From assembly GCF_900119735.1 (NCBI RefSeq), contig NZ_FPJW01000009.1, forward strand, positions 1 through 64,000: a stretch of 64,000 bases of DNA, given 5' to 3'. The position numbers and the translations under genes were made by a program. The notes beneath the pieces were generated by a model. That model was not told the DNA's origin. It saw nothing but the letters and a program-made list of their open reading frames with translations, and did not search any database. This document shows, piece after piece, positions 37,957 to 46,783 of this stretch (the stretch's first letter is position 1; the number at the start of each line of letters is the position of its first letter). The stretch comes from Marinospirillum alkaliphilum DSM 21637. GTDB taxonomy: Bacteria > Pseudomonadota > Gammaproteobacteria > Pseudomonadales > Halomonadaceae.

Positions 37957-38817
37957 ATGTCCAGCATCAGTCTGATTCGTCACTCCTTTCGTGTCACCGG
38001 CAGACAGGTTCTGCCGGGATTTGCCCTGAGCCTGGGCATTTCCCTGCTGTTTGTCAGCCTGGTGCTGTTGCTGCCGCTCAGCGGCCTGCTGATGCAATCA
38101 GCAGGTATGGGTTGGCAACAATACTGGTCGGTGATCAGTGATCCACGCGTGGTGGCTTCTTACCGTGTCACGCTGTTGATGGCACTGGGGGCCTCGCTGC
38201 TGAACGGCGTGATCGGTCTGCTGCTGGCCTGGGTACTGGTGCGCTACACCTTCCCCGGCAAGCGCCTGATTGATGCACTGGTGGACCTGCCTTTTGCCCT
38301 GCCCACCGCGGTGGCGGGCATCACCCTGGCAACCCTGTTTGCCAGTGGTGGCTGGTACGGTCAGTGGCTGGCTCAGATCGGCATTCAAGTGGCCTATGCA
38401 CCCATCGGCATTATGGTGGCGATGCTGTTCACCAGCCTGCCGTTTGTGGTGCGTAATGTTCAACCGGTGATGGAAGACCTGAATGCCGGTGATGAAGAAG
38501 CTGCATTAAGCCTGGGCGCCTCTGACTGGACCGTGTTCTGGCGGGTGATTTTCCCCAGCCTGTGGCCCGCCCTGGTGATGGGGGTGATGCTGTCTTTCAT
38601 TCGCAGTCTGGGTGAGTTTGGCGCCATCATTTTTATTGCCGGCAACATGCCCTACATCAGCGAAGTCACCAGCCTGATGATTTTCATTCGCCTGCAGGAG
38701 TTTGATTACGCTGCCGCCAGCGCCATTGCCTCGGTGATCCTGCTGGCCTCACTGCTGCTGCTGTTTGCCGTCAACGTCTGGCAAACCCGTTACCTGAAAC
38801 GCTTGAAAGGCAACTGA
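37957..38817 (+). CDS. cysT: sulfate ABC transporter permease CysT (CysU)
   Basis: A 286-residue permease with about six TM helices and the ABC permease EAA loop (EEAALSLGASDWTVFWRVIFPSLWPALVMG), which contacts the ATPase. FALPTAVAGITLATLF and FIRSLGEFGAIIFIAGN are typical of CysT. It forms the channel with CysW; 3 bp before cysW. Confidence 0.96.
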   Translation: MSSISLIRHSFRVTGRQVLPGFALSLGISLLFVSLVLLLPLSGLLMQSAGMGWQQYWSVISDPRVVASYRVTLLMALGASLLNGVIGLLLAWVLVRYTFPGKRLIDALVDLPFALPTAVAGITLATLFASGGWYGQWLAQIGIQVAYAPIGIMVAMLFTSLPFVVRNVQPVMEDLNAGDEEAALSLGASDWTVFWRVIFPSLWPALVMGVMLSFIRSLGEFGAIIFIAGNMPYISEVTSLMIFIRLQEFDYAAASAIASVILLASLLLLFAVNVWQTRYLKRLKGN

Positions 38818-38820
38818 GTC

Positions 38821-39666
38821 ATGGCACATTCAAAAAGCAGCCATCAACAACGCATCGGTGACCAGCCCTGGCTGCGTCGCCTGCTGATTCTGCTGGCACT
38901 GGGTGTGATCACCCTGCTGTTGCTGGTGCCTTTGCTGGCCATTTTTGCTCAGGCCCTCAGTGCCGGTTCCGGTGTATTTTTCAGCAACCTCACTGATCAG
39001 TACACCCTGCATGCCATCGGCCTGACCCTGCTGGTGGCAGCCCTGACAGTACCATTGAATCTGGTGTTTGGTGTGCTGCTGGCCTGGCTGGTGACACGCT
39101 TTGAATTTCCCGGTCGCAAACTGCTGATGACCCTGATCGACATTCCCTTTGCAGTATCCCCGGTGGTGGCCGGTTTGATGTACCTGCTGCTGTATGGCAG
39201 CAACGGCTGGATCGGCAGCTGGCTGATGGATCAGGATGTGCAACTGATGTTTGCCTGGCCGGGCATTGTGATGGTCACTGTGTTCATCACCTGCCCTTTT
39301 GTGGCACGGGAACTGATTCCACTGATGCAGCAACAGGGTTCATCCGAAGAAGAAGCGGCACTGAGCCTGGGTGCCAGCGGCTGGCAGATGTTCCGCCGCG
39401 TGACCCTGCCGAACATTCAATGGGCACTGCTGTATGGCGTGGTACTGACCAATGCCAGAGCGGTGGGAGAATTCGGTGCTGTGGCCGTGGTGTCCGGCAA
39501 CATCCGCGGAGAAACCAACACCCTGCCGCTGCATGTTGAACTGCTGTATCAGGATTACAACCTGGTGGGTGCCTTCACCAGCGCGTCGCTACTGGCCAGC
39601 ATTGCACTGCTGACACTGGTCATCAAAACCTTTCTGGAATGGCGACAACACCAGGCGGCCAGATGA
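38821..39666 (+). CDS. cysW: sulfate ABC transporter permease CysW
   Basis: A 281-residue permease with six TM helices and an EAA loop (EEEAALSLGASGWQMFRRVTLPNIQ) and NARAVGEFGAVAVVSGNIRGETNTLPL, typical of CysW. It pairs with CysT. cysA follows but only after a 307-bp stretch holding a palindromic repeat. Confidence 0.96.
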   Translation: MAHSKSSHQQRIGDQPWLRRLLILLALGVITLLLLVPLLAIFAQALSAGSGVFFSNLTDQYTLHAIGLTLLVAALTVPLNLVFGVLLAWLVTRFEFPGRKLLMTLIDIPFAVSPVVAGLMYLLLYGSNGWIGSWLMDQDVQLMFAWPGIVMVTVFITCPFVARELIPLMQQQGSSEEEAALSLGASGWQMFRRVTLPNIQWALLYGVVLTNARAVGEFGAVAVVSGNIRGETNTLPLHVELLYQDYNLVGAFTSASLLASIALLTLVIKTFLEWRQHQAAR

Positions 39667-39973
39667 AAACCAGCACAGGTTACTTTGGGTGGGCATGCTT
39701 TGAGTGGGAAGGAGCAGCAGTTGTTTTTTTCGGCTGGCCAGTAGCACTTTAAGAGTAGGATCAGGTTGCTGCTTTTCAGGCTGTCTGCAACAGGGATGTT
39801 GCAGCAGAGCTTACAGGGATGTATTCACGCGTACTGAAAAAGCAGCAACCAGATCCTGCGAGCTGAAGCATCAGTATGCGACAGTTACGCACCCGGAAAA
39901 ATCCTGATTGAACCAGAGCCACCTGGCTCAGAACCAAAAAGCTCGGAATCAGTTAATACGCACAGGATCAGAA
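39667..39973. other. 307-bp non-coding spacer between cysW and cysA
   Basis: The only gene-free stretch above 300 bp. The central 101 bp (39757-39857) are a palindromic element, described separately. The rest (39667-39756 and 39858-39973) shows no gene and no clear promoter. Confidence 0.75.
39757..39857. repeat. MITE- or REP-like palindromic element inside the cys operon
   Basis: Outer arms AGGATCAGGTTGCTGCTTTT-CAG (39757-39779) and, inverted, CTGAAAAAGCAGCAACCAGATCCT (39834-39857) agree except for one mismatch and one indel. Inside is a second hairpin (TGCAACA-GGGA-TGTTGCA) and a TTACAGGGATGTATTCACGCGTA stretch like those of dispersed repeats in related bacteria. No second copy was noticed in this window. 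Confidence 0.7.
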
Positions 39974-41125
39974 ATGAGCATTCATATTCGAAACGTCAGC
40001 AAAACCTTCGGTGACTTTCAGGCGCTCAAGCCGCTGGATCTGACCATTCAGGAAGGTGAAATGGTCGGTTTGCTGGGCCCGTCCGGCTCCGGCAAAACCA
40101 CCCTGCTGCGGATCATTGCCGGGCTGGAAACCTGTGATTCAGGTCAGATCCTGTTCAGCGACAAGGATGTGACCCGCCTGCATGTGCGGGATCGCAAGGT
40201 GGGTTTTGTGTTCCAGCACTATGCCCTGTTTCGCCACATGACCGTGGCCGAAAACGTGGCTTTTGGTCTGGATGTACTGCCGCGTGACCAACGCCCGGAC
40301 AAGCAGGAAATCCGCCGTCGGGTGCAAGAGCTGCTGGAGCGGGTGCAACTGGCCCATCTCGCCAGCCGTTACCCCGGGCAGTTGTCCGGTGGCCAGAAAC
40401 AACGGGTGGCACTGGCAAGAGCACTGGCCATGCAGCCTCGGGTACTGCTGCTGGATGAACCCTTTGGTGCCCTGGATGCCAGGGTACGCAAGGAACTGCG
40501 CCGCTGGCTGCGCAACCTGCACGATGAACTGGGCTTCACCAGTGTATTTGTGACCCATGATCAGGAAGAAGCCCTGGAAGTTTCTGACCGGGTGGTGGTG
40601 ATGAGCCAGGGCCAGATCGAACAGCAGGCCACCCCTCAGGATCTGTATCACCAGCCTGCCAGCCGCTTTGTGTATGACTTTCTGGGCCAGGTGAATGTAT
40701 TCCACGGTGAAGCCAATGGTCAGCGTCTGCAACAGGGTGATGCCTGGGTGGCCTTCCCGGAAGCTCAGTCACCTCAGGCCGGTCAGCTGTACCTGCGTTC
40801 CCATGAACTGCAACTGCAGGAACTGCCTTCGGATCAGGCCAACCTGCCGCTGGAAGTGAAAGCCATCAACCTGATTGGTGCAGAAGTGCGACTGGAGCTG
40901 GAACCCATCGGCTGGCAGAGTGATGAACCCTGGGAAGTGGCGATCAGTCACAGCCAGTACAATGCCTGGCAACCCCAGCGCGGCGACCGTTGCCATGCCA
41001 TTCCGCTGGCGGCCCAGTTGTTTGTCAGTGGTCAGGACAGCCAACCACGTCCCTTGCAGTGGTCGGCCTCTGGCAAGCGCCAGCCGATCAGTGAACCGCT
41101 GAAGCTGGCAGCCAACTGCCATTAA
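39974..41125 (+). CDS. cysA: sulfate ABC transporter ATP-binding protein CysA
   Basis: A 383-residue ATPase: Walker [11 protein letters not shown]-loop, signature LSGGQKQR, Walker B LLLDEPFG, and switch His in FVTHDQEEA; a C-terminal TOBE-like regulatory domain (about 240-350) is present. It energises sulfate import through CysT/CysW. ATG 39974 ([14 protein letters not shown]) fits the family; in-frame sequence upstream (39908) is coding-open but belongs to the spacer. No strong ribosome site is seen. Confidence 0.95.
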   Translation: MSIHIRNVSKTFGDFQALKPLDLTIQEGEMVGLLGPSGSGKTTLLRIIAGLETCDSGQILFSDKDVTRLHVRDRKVGFVFQHYALFRHMTVAENVAFGLDVLPRDQRPDKQEIRRRVQELLERVQLAHLASRYPGQLSGGQKQRVALARALAMQPRVLLLDEPFGALDARVRKELRRWLRNLHDELGFTSVFVTHDQEEALEVSDRVVVMSQGQIEQQATPQDLYHQPASRFVYDFLGQVNVFHGEANGQRLQQGDAWVAFPEAQSPQAGQLYLRSHELQLQELPSDQANLPLEVKAINLIGAEVRLELEPIGWQSDEPWEVAISHSQYNAWQPQRGDRCHAIPLAAQLFVSGQDSQPRPLQWSASGKRQPISEPLKLAANCH

Positions 41126-41180
41126 GCACCTGACTCAATCATCCAGATCCTGCTGATCCAGAACTTCTGACAGGAGAGCT

Positions 41181-43907
41181 TCAGGCGAGGATCAGACCCT
41201 TCCAACCCGCCTGCCAGGCTGAAATCTGGTCGGCGGGCATCGGGCGGGCAATGCCATAACCCTGTGCCAGACGGCAATCCATTTGCAACAAGGCCCGGGC
41301 ATGCGCCGGTGTCTCAACACCTTCCGCAATCACTTCACGGCGAAAAGCACGGGCCAACCGCACCACACTATCCACAATATTACGATCCTCCGGATCATCC
41401 AGCATGTCACATACAAAACTGCGATCAATTTTCAATTGATCCACCGGCAGGTTGCGGAAATAAGCCAGCGATGAATAACCGGTACCAAAATCATCCAACG
41501 ACAGCAGCACACCCAGTTCGTGACATTCATCCAGTACCTTGCGCCCCTGATCAAGACTCGATAAGGCGGCAGTTTCCAGCACCTCGATCTCCAGCATGCC
41601 CGGTGTGACCTGAGGATATTCATTGAGCAGTGTCTGCAGGTGTTGAATGAAACCTGGATGCAGCAAGTGGCTGGCACTGATGTTCACGCTGATCGGCAGC
41701 TGCAGGCCCATACGCAACCAGGCCGCCATCTGCTCCACTGCCTTGCGCAACACCCACTGCCCTATCGGCACCTCCAGATCACTGCCCTCCAGATCCGGCA
41801 GGAAAGCAGCCGGTGGCAATAAGCCCTGCTCAGGGTGTTGCCAGCGAATCAGCGCCTCAACCCCGATGACTGCTTGTGTCGCAAGGTTGACCTTGGGCTG
41901 GTAGTGCAACACAAACTCACTTGCCGTTAATGCCTGACGCAGGCGTTGCACCTGAGCCTGCAGGTTAATCTGCTCGCGTGCCAGTTCCGGATCAAACCGG
42001 TGATAACGATTTTTACCCAACCCCTTGGCTCGATACATGGCTTGATCAGCATGACGCAGCAAGGTATCCGGGTCTGCTGAATCCATCGGATAAAGTGTCA
42101 ACCCCATACTGGCCGAAACCCGCACACTGGCATCACCCAGTTGTACAGGTTGCACCACAGCCTCCAGCAAGCGCTGCACGGTGGCATCCAGACGATTTTC
42201 CGGTAAATCGGTCAGCAAGAGTACAAACTCGTCACCCCCCAACCGGGCCAGGGTGTCGTCTTCACGCATCACCCGCTGCAGGCGCTGCGCCACTTTCAAT
42301 AACAACTGGTCACCCATTTCATGACCATACTGGTCATTCACCGGTTTGAAGTCGTCCAGGTCCAGATAACAAACCACCAAGGGCAAACGGCTGCGATTGG
42401 CATGCGCCACGGCATGGTTGAGTCGATCCGTCAGCAGGCGGCGATTGGGCAAACCCGTTAACAGATCATAATTGGCAATGTGATACAACTCGGCTTCATG
42501 GGCCTTGGTCTGGGTGATGTCATTAAAAACCGCCACATACTGGCGCGCCCGTCCCAGCTCATCCTTCACCGCTGAAATGGACAGAAACTCCGGATAAACC
42601 TCGCCCGACTTGCGGCGATTCCAGATTTCACCCTGCCAGGAACCCCGAGCCTCCAGCGCAGACCAGAGGCCTTCATAAAAACCACCCTGCTGCCTACCAG
42701 AAGCCCGGATATTTGGTCGCTGACCCAGCATTTCTGCTCGACTGTAACCGGTGATGCGCTCAAAGGCCGGATTCACATCCACCACCCGATTGTTCGCATC
42801 GGTGATGTAAATGGCCTCGTTGGTGTTGGCAAACACACTGGCTGCCAGCTGCAATTGCTGCCGTGATGAAGCCAGCTTGCGGTTCATAACAGCCAACAGC
42901 AGGGCCAGCATACTGATCAGGATCAGGGCACCCAACAACAGCATCAATGGCCATTGCCAGGCCCACCAAACCTCTTGCAGGGTCACCCGCCGCTCCACAT
43001 CAAAGGGGGCTAAACGCAGCTTCCGCATGACTCGCTCAACCACGGTGTAATCTGCAGGAATGGTGAAACCGGCTATCCCGGCAGCCTGAGCTGCAGGGTG
43101 CAGGGCATCCAGTGCCAGCAAACTGGAAGCGACCTTCCTTGCCACTGCAGCATCCACCTGTGGCAAGGCCACTAATGGCCATTCAGGGTACAGGCGGGTT
43201 GAAAGTACATAAGGAAAACCGGGCAGATACTGAGCATTGATCACTCTCAAAGCATCCACCTCTGTACGCCCTTCCTTACGCATGGCCTCTAAAATGCCGG
43301 TACGAATAAAACCTGCATCTGCCTGCCCGGACAACACCGCATCCACCACCTGCTCATGCGGCTGCCCCACCTCAAGCCACCGCAGCTGTCTGGCATGAAT
43401 GCCGACCTCTTCCAGCTCCATCATTGGTGCCAGAAAACTGCCCAGATACTGCTGACCGGTAATGGCGATCCGCTTGCCAGCCAGATCACTCAACTGGTAC
43501 AACGGACCATCACTGCGACGCTGAATGATCACACCTCCCAGTGCCGCAATGGTGGTATCCGCTTCCTGCCTGACCAGAGTGGCCAAAGCACCCGACAGGG
43601 CATTGTGTTCTCTCAGACTGATAAAGTGCACCGGATTGGTCAGCACAAAATCCAGTTCATGGCGCTGCACTGCCAGCCAGAAACCCGGCTGATCCAGCAA
43701 ACGCAACTCAACCTGATATTCCGGCAACACGTCGGTGAGGTAGTCCACCAGGGGTTGATAACGCAACTGCATCAAGGTTTCATCACGATAGGCAAACACA
43801 CCCAACACCAAGGATTCCCGATGTTCCGGCAAGTGCTCTGCATAAAGTGGCGGTGAAGGGAAAGCCATCACCAGCAACCAGCAAGAATAAAGCAACAGGC
43901 CACGCAT
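41181..43907 (-). CDS. PhnD-like binding domain - PAS - GGDEF - EAL membrane signalling protein
   Basis: 908 residues. A signal peptide, then a periplasmic PhnD-type phosphate/phosphonate-binding domain (~30-300), a TM helix (~320-342), PAS (~352-470), GGDEF (~475-640) and EAL (~655-895). GGDEF is intact at 557-561, and a likely I-site RxxD (548-551) precedes it by five residues. EAL is intact (684-686), with DDFGTGYSS and KIDRSF. It could both make and degrade c-di-GMP in response to a periplasmic ligand. It overlaps the upstream lipoprotein stop (TGATG). ATG 43907 is favoured over a TTG one codon earlier. Confidence 0.94.
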   Translation of the reverse strand: MRGLLLYSCWLLVMAFPSPPLYAEHLPEHRESLVLGVFAYRDETLMQLRYQPLVDYLTDVLPEYQVELRLLDQPGFWLAVQRHELDFVLTNPVHFISLREHNALSGALATLVRQEADTTIAALGGVIIQRRSDGPLYQLSDLAGKRIAITGQQYLGSFLAPMMELEEVGIHARQLRWLEVGQPHEQVVDAVLSGQADAGFIRTGILEAMRKEGRTEVDALRVINAQYLPGFPYVLSTRLYPEWPLVALPQVDAAVARKVASSLLALDALHPAAQAAGIAGFTIPADYTVVERVMRKLRLAPFDVERRVTLQEVWWAWQWPLMLLLGALILISMLALLLAVMNRKLASSRQQLQLAASVFANTNEAIYITDANNRVVDVNPAFERITGYSRAEMLGQRPNIRASGRQQGGFYEGLWSALEARGSWQGEIWNRRKSGEVYPEFLSISAVKDELGRARQYVAVFNDITQTKAHEAELYHIANYDLLTGLPNRRLLTDRLNHAVAHANRSRLPLVVCYLDLDDFKPVNDQYGHEMGDQLLLKVAQRLQRVMREDDTLARLGGDEFVLLLTDLPENRLDATVQRLLEAVVQPVQLGDASVRVSASMGLTLYPMDSADPDTLLRHADQAMYRAKGLGKNRYHRFDPELAREQINLQAQVQRLRQALTASEFVLHYQPKVNLATQAVIGVEALIRWQHPEQGLLPPAAFLPDLEGSDLEVPIGQWVLRKAVEQMAAWLRMGLQLPISVNISASHLLHPGFIQHLQTLLNEYPQVTPGMLEIEVLETAALSSLDQGRKVLDECHELGVLLSLDDFGTGYSSLAYFRNLPVDQLKIDRSFVCDMLDDPEDRNIVDSVVRLARAFRREVIAEGVETPAHARALLQMDCRLAQGYGIARPMPADQISAWQAGWKGLILA

Positions 43908-44878
43908 CAACGCTCTCCAGGTGGCAGATAAGCCGCTGTAAACAACACTTCAGGATCTGGCATCAAGTGCAACTGGCCATTTTTGATCATCAGGTCAGCC
44001 AGAGTTCGGGTTGCTTCTGCCAGGCGGGTACTGGGTGGGGTCAGATAAATCCGGTTGGCAGCTACATCTGGCAGTTGTAATCCCCGGTATAGCTCCGGCA
44101 CCTGCTGCCCGGTCACTTCAAGCCTTCGGGCCAGGCGATAGGCGGTATCCACGGGATTGGTCTGAAATGCAGACAAGGCACGAAAATGACCGGCGACCAG
44201 ATGACGTATCGCTGCATCCTGTTGTTTCAGACGATCAGCGCGAACAGTCAGCAGATCAAAAATGCTATCCGGGAAATAACGACTGGAATAAAGCTCAATA
44301 CCACCCTCACGCAGCAAACGTCCTGCAAGAGGCTCAAAAGTGATCATGGCATCCAGTTCACCGGCATGCCAGGGCCCGGAATCAGTGGCATCAACCGGGA
44401 TAACCTTCACTTCATCAGCATTCAAACCGGCTGCTGCCAGGGTTTTATTCAGTATCAACTGCCCCAGTGCCGTTGTTTCAACCCCAATGCGTTGCCCGCG
44501 CAAATCTTGCAGTTTTCTGGCTGTACGGCTGATCACCTTGTCTGCCCCCACCGAGATATTGCAGACCAGCACAGCCACCAGCGGAATGCCCTGTTCACGT
44601 GCCAGCAACATTTCATCCAGCGTCAAGGCTGCAGCATCCACCTGACCGGTGGATAAAAGTTGCAAACTGGCAGAAGCACTGCTGGTTTCGAACAGATTGA
44701 CCAGACGCTCATCCAGCCAGCCCTCATCACGGGCCAGAAACATGAACTCGTAACCTGGCCAGACATGGCCCGCAATACGCAAGCCGGGTGGACGGCTGCA
44801 GGCAGGTAATCCTGCCAGAAGGGAAGAGGCTGCAAGAAAACGCAGGAACTGCCGACGCGGGGCATCCATTTGAAACAT
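43907..44878 (-). CDS. NMT1/THI5-like (nitrate/sulfonate-type) solute-binding lipoprotein
   Basis: A 323-residue protein. The N-terminus has a twin-arginine-like RRQFLRF and then a lipobox ending in Cys27 (AGLPAC). The mature part is a type II solute-binding fold of the SsuA/TauA/ThiY group (WPGYEFMFLARDEGWL..., then LRGQRIGVETTALGQLILNKTL). No ABC permease or ATPase is adjacent; instead the next gene encodes a PhnD-GGDEF-EAL protein, with overlapping stop and start. It may present a ligand to that sensor. Ligand unknown. Confidence 0.85.
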   Translation of the reverse strand: MFQMDAPRRQFLRFLAASSLLAGLPACSRPPGLRIAGHVWPGYEFMFLARDEGWLDERLVNLFETSSASASLQLLSTGQVDAAALTLDEMLLAREQGIPLVAVLVCNISVGADKVISRTARKLQDLRGQRIGVETTALGQLILNKTLAAAGLNADEVKVIPVDATDSGPWHAGELDAMITFEPLAGRLLREGGIELYSSRYFPDSIFDLLTVRADRLKQQDAAIRHLVAGHFRALSAFQTNPVDTAYRLARRLEVTGQQVPELYRGLQLPDVAANRIYLTPPSTRLAEATRTLADLMIKNGQLHLMPDPEVLFTAAYLPPGER

Positions 44879-44937
44879 AGCCTATACATTTTTTACATGA
44901 TGCAACACTAACCAAATACAACGGCTACTGCAAGGCT

Positions 44938-46269
44938 TCAGGATAAACGTGCCAGCTTGCGATAGAGCGTACGTTCACTGATTCCCAGCCGGGCCGCCAG
45001 TGCCCGCCGATCACCATCGAAAGCATGCAACAACCGGGTCAGATAATGCTGTTCCAACTGATCCAGGGGTAATACCTGCTTCACCACCTGATTCAACAGC
45101 TGGCCAGCATCCGGCGTGGTTTCATGGATCTGGCAGTGTTGTGGCAGGTGCTCAACTTCAATCACGCCCTCATCAGCCAGCAGGATGCCACGCTCCAGGA
45201 GGTTTCTCAGTTCACGGATATTGCCGGGAAAAGCATAGGCCTGAAGGCAAGCCAGGGCGGTTGATCCCAGGCGAACCGTCTCACCACCCGGCAATCGGCG
45301 CAGCAAGGTTTCCGCCAGCAACGGCAGGTCTTCACGACGCTCGGCAAGACTGGGCAGATGAATCGGAAAAGCGGAAATGCGGTAATAGAGATCAGCCCGG
45401 AAGTAACCCTCTTTCACCAGATCCGGCAAGTCACGATGGGTGGCACAGATCAACCGGAAGCTTGCGTGTTGTGGTTCCGTACCGCCGACACTGCGGTAGG
45501 TTCCCGTTTCAATCAGTCGCAGTAATTTGACCTGCTGCGGCAAGGGAATCTCACCGATTTCATCCAGAAACAGGGTGCCGCCGTGTGCCGCCTCCACCAA
45601 CCCCTTTTTGCGACCCACCGCACCGGTGAATGCACCCTTTTCATGGCCAAACAGCTCACTTTCAAACAGGGTTTCCGGCAAGCCGGAACATTCCACAGTA
45701 ACAAACGGCTTGCGGCCACGGGCACTGGCATCATGCAGGGCTCGCGCAACCAGCTCCTTGCCAGTACCGGTTTCTCCGAGCAACAACACTGAAATGTCAC
45801 TGGGAGCCGCCCGCCGCATCAGGGCCAGCATCTGCTGAAAAGCCGGTGAACGTCCCACCAGCCCTTCATCAGCACCGGCACTGGCCGCTGCCTCCCTGAC
45901 GCGATGCAGGATTTCAAGATAGGCCTGGGTTTCCCCCGATGCAGAACAAACCGGTGTTAACTCCACATCCACATGTTCTTCACCTCTGGGCGTCTGGTGC
46001 AGGTGCAAAACCCGCTGGCGCTGACCGGTTTCCTGACAACGGCGTAACGGGCAGGCTTCACCGGCCAGATCACAGGGACGGTCATAACCATGAGAAACGG
46101 CATAACAGGTTTTTTGCAGCAGTTGTTGTGGTGAGCAGTCTTCACTGACATAGATGCTGCGATAGGCCCGATTGGTGGCCAGAATCCGGTAATCCAGACT
46201 GATCAGGGTCGCCGGTTCCGGAATGGCATCCAGCAGCGCCTGCAGTTCACTCAATCGGTCTGAAATCAT
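44938..46269 (-). CDS. sigma-54-dependent activator with Cys/His-rich PAS domain
   Basis: 443 residues. An N-terminal PAS domain (~5-120) carries a cluster Cys45, Cys55, His60, Cys66, Cys73, Cys78, Cys108, suggesting a metal or redox sensor. The AAA+ domain (~135-365) has Walker A GETGTGKE (165-172), the sigma-54-contact GAFTGA (212-217), Walker B and Arg fingers; the C-terminal Fis-type HTH ([17 protein letters not shown]) binds DNA. Start at 46269 is chosen because an ATG at 46299 lies inside a perfect palindrome and a TTG at 46317 is poorer. It is 59 bp upstream of the solute-binding lipoprotein, so the three genes probably form an operon. Confidence 0.9.
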   Translation of the reverse strand: MISDRLSELQALLDAIPEPATLISLDYRILATNRAYRSIYVSEDCSPQQLLQKTCYAVSHGYDRPCDLAGEACPLRRCQETGQRQRVLHLHQTPRGEEHVDVELTPVCSASGETQAYLEILHRVREAAASAGADEGLVGRSPAFQQMLALMRRAAPSDISVLLLGETGTGKELVARALHDASARGRKPFVTVECSGLPETLFESELFGHEKGAFTGAVGRKKGLVEAAHGGTLFLDEIGEIPLPQQVKLLRLIETGTYRSVGGTEPQHASFRLICATHRDLPDLVKEGYFRADLYYRISAFPIHLPSLAERREDLPLLAETLLRRLPGGETVRLGSTALACLQAYAFPGNIRELRNLLERGILLADEGVIEVEHLPQHCQIHETTPDAGQLLNQVVKQVLPLDQLEQHYLTRLLHAFDGDRRALAARLGISERTLYRKLARLS

Positions 46270-46283
46270 GCCTGAATGTCCAG

Positions 46284-46299
46284 ATGACAAAAATGTCAT
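46284..46299. promoter_or_regulatory. palindromic operator candidate before the sigma-54 activator gene
   Basis: ATGACA-AAAA-TGTCAT, a perfect 6-bp inverted repeat. The same half-sites (TGTCA) recur upstream of the sigma-54 promoter, so it may be an autoregulatory site of this activator. Confidence 0.55.
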
Positions 46300-46318
46300 T
46301 AAAACCGATTGATCCAAT

Positions 46319-46355
46319 AAAAAAAAGCCCGAAACTGAAGAATCCAGTTTCGAGC
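46319..46355 (-). terminator. rho-independent terminator downstream of the 39-residue gene
   Basis: On the minus strand, CGAAACTG-N7-CAGTTTCG (46330-46352) is followed by GGGC and a T-run. It separates the small gene from the activator gene. Confidence 0.85.
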
Positions 46356-46393
46356 AAGGCAGGTGGCAGTAAGCACTGTCACCGGAGAAGGCT

Positions 46394-46459
46394 AAGAAGC
46401 CTCCGATTAACCATTACACTTGCCCATACTGCGCTAATCACGTTAATCAGAGGCTTCTT
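46394..46459. repeat. 18-bp inverted repeat with 30-nt loop downstream of the small gene
   Basis: AAGAAGCCTCCGATTAAC (46394-46411) pairs with GTTAATCAGAGGCTTCTT (46442-46459) with one mismatch. It lies in the 3' untranslated region of the small-gene transcript and would fold into a long stem-loop. Confidence 0.75.
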
Positions 46460-46464
46460 GATAA

Positions 46465-46584
46465 TCAGCCAGCCAGAAGGCCCAGCTGCACCAGTGCCGG
46501 GAAAATCCCCATCACCAGGCTGATCACCAGCAGCAGCAAAGAAATCACCGGGCTCATTTGTTCAAAATCTGTGGCTTCACTCAT
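46465..46584 (-). CDS. 39-residue small membrane protein
   Basis: A short gene encoding MSEATDFEQMSPVISLLLLV followed by ISLVMGIFPALVQLGLLAG. A negatively charged soluble head (about 9 residues) precedes a hydrophobic stretch of ~27 residues, enough for one membrane helix. AAGGAG at 46593-46598 sits eight bases from the ATG, and a consensus sigma-54 promoter lies 40-56 bp upstream of that ATG; a terminator follows. Such signals on so short a frame argue it is real. I do not recognise the family. It may modulate a membrane enzyme or transporter. Confidence 0.72.
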   Translation of the reverse strand: MSEATDFEQMSPVISLLLLVISLVMGIFPALVQLGLLAG

Positions 46585-46624
46585 GGTCTTGCTCCTTGGT
46601 TCAGGTCAGTTTCATTTCAGATAT

Positions 46625-46640
46625 CGCAATACCTGTGCCA
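46625..46640 (-). promoter_or_regulatory. sigma-54 promoter of the small membrane protein gene
   Basis: On the minus strand: TGGCAC-N5-TTGCG, matching the -24/-12 consensus TGGCAC-N5-TTGCW with the conserved GG and GC dinucleotides at correct spacing. It predicts transcription starting near 46614, about 30 nt before the small gene's ATG. Confidence 0.85.
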
Positions 46641-46726
46641 GAAGCATAAAAAGAAATATCATATTGATTTTAAACAATAAAAATTAAAGCAGCCACGCCA
46701 CTCACTGATCACAGCGGAAAAACACC

Positions 46727-46762
46727 TGTCATATATGTCAGATGAGCAGCCATAAATGACAT
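46727..46762. promoter_or_regulatory. upstream activator half-sites
   Basis: TGTCA at 46727-46731 and 46736-46740, and TGACA at 46757-46761, lie about 90-130 bp upstream of the sigma-54 promoter, the usual range for enhancer sites. They match the arms of the palindrome at 46284-46299. Confidence 0.55.
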
Positions 46763-46783
46763 GCTAACCAGACGGTTCAATAT

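Noticed and set aside
39704-39907. 67-codon open frame in the cysW-cysA gap
   Set aside because: It runs through the palindromic repeat element, has no ribosome site, and its Cys/Ser/Arg-rich translation reflects the repeat.
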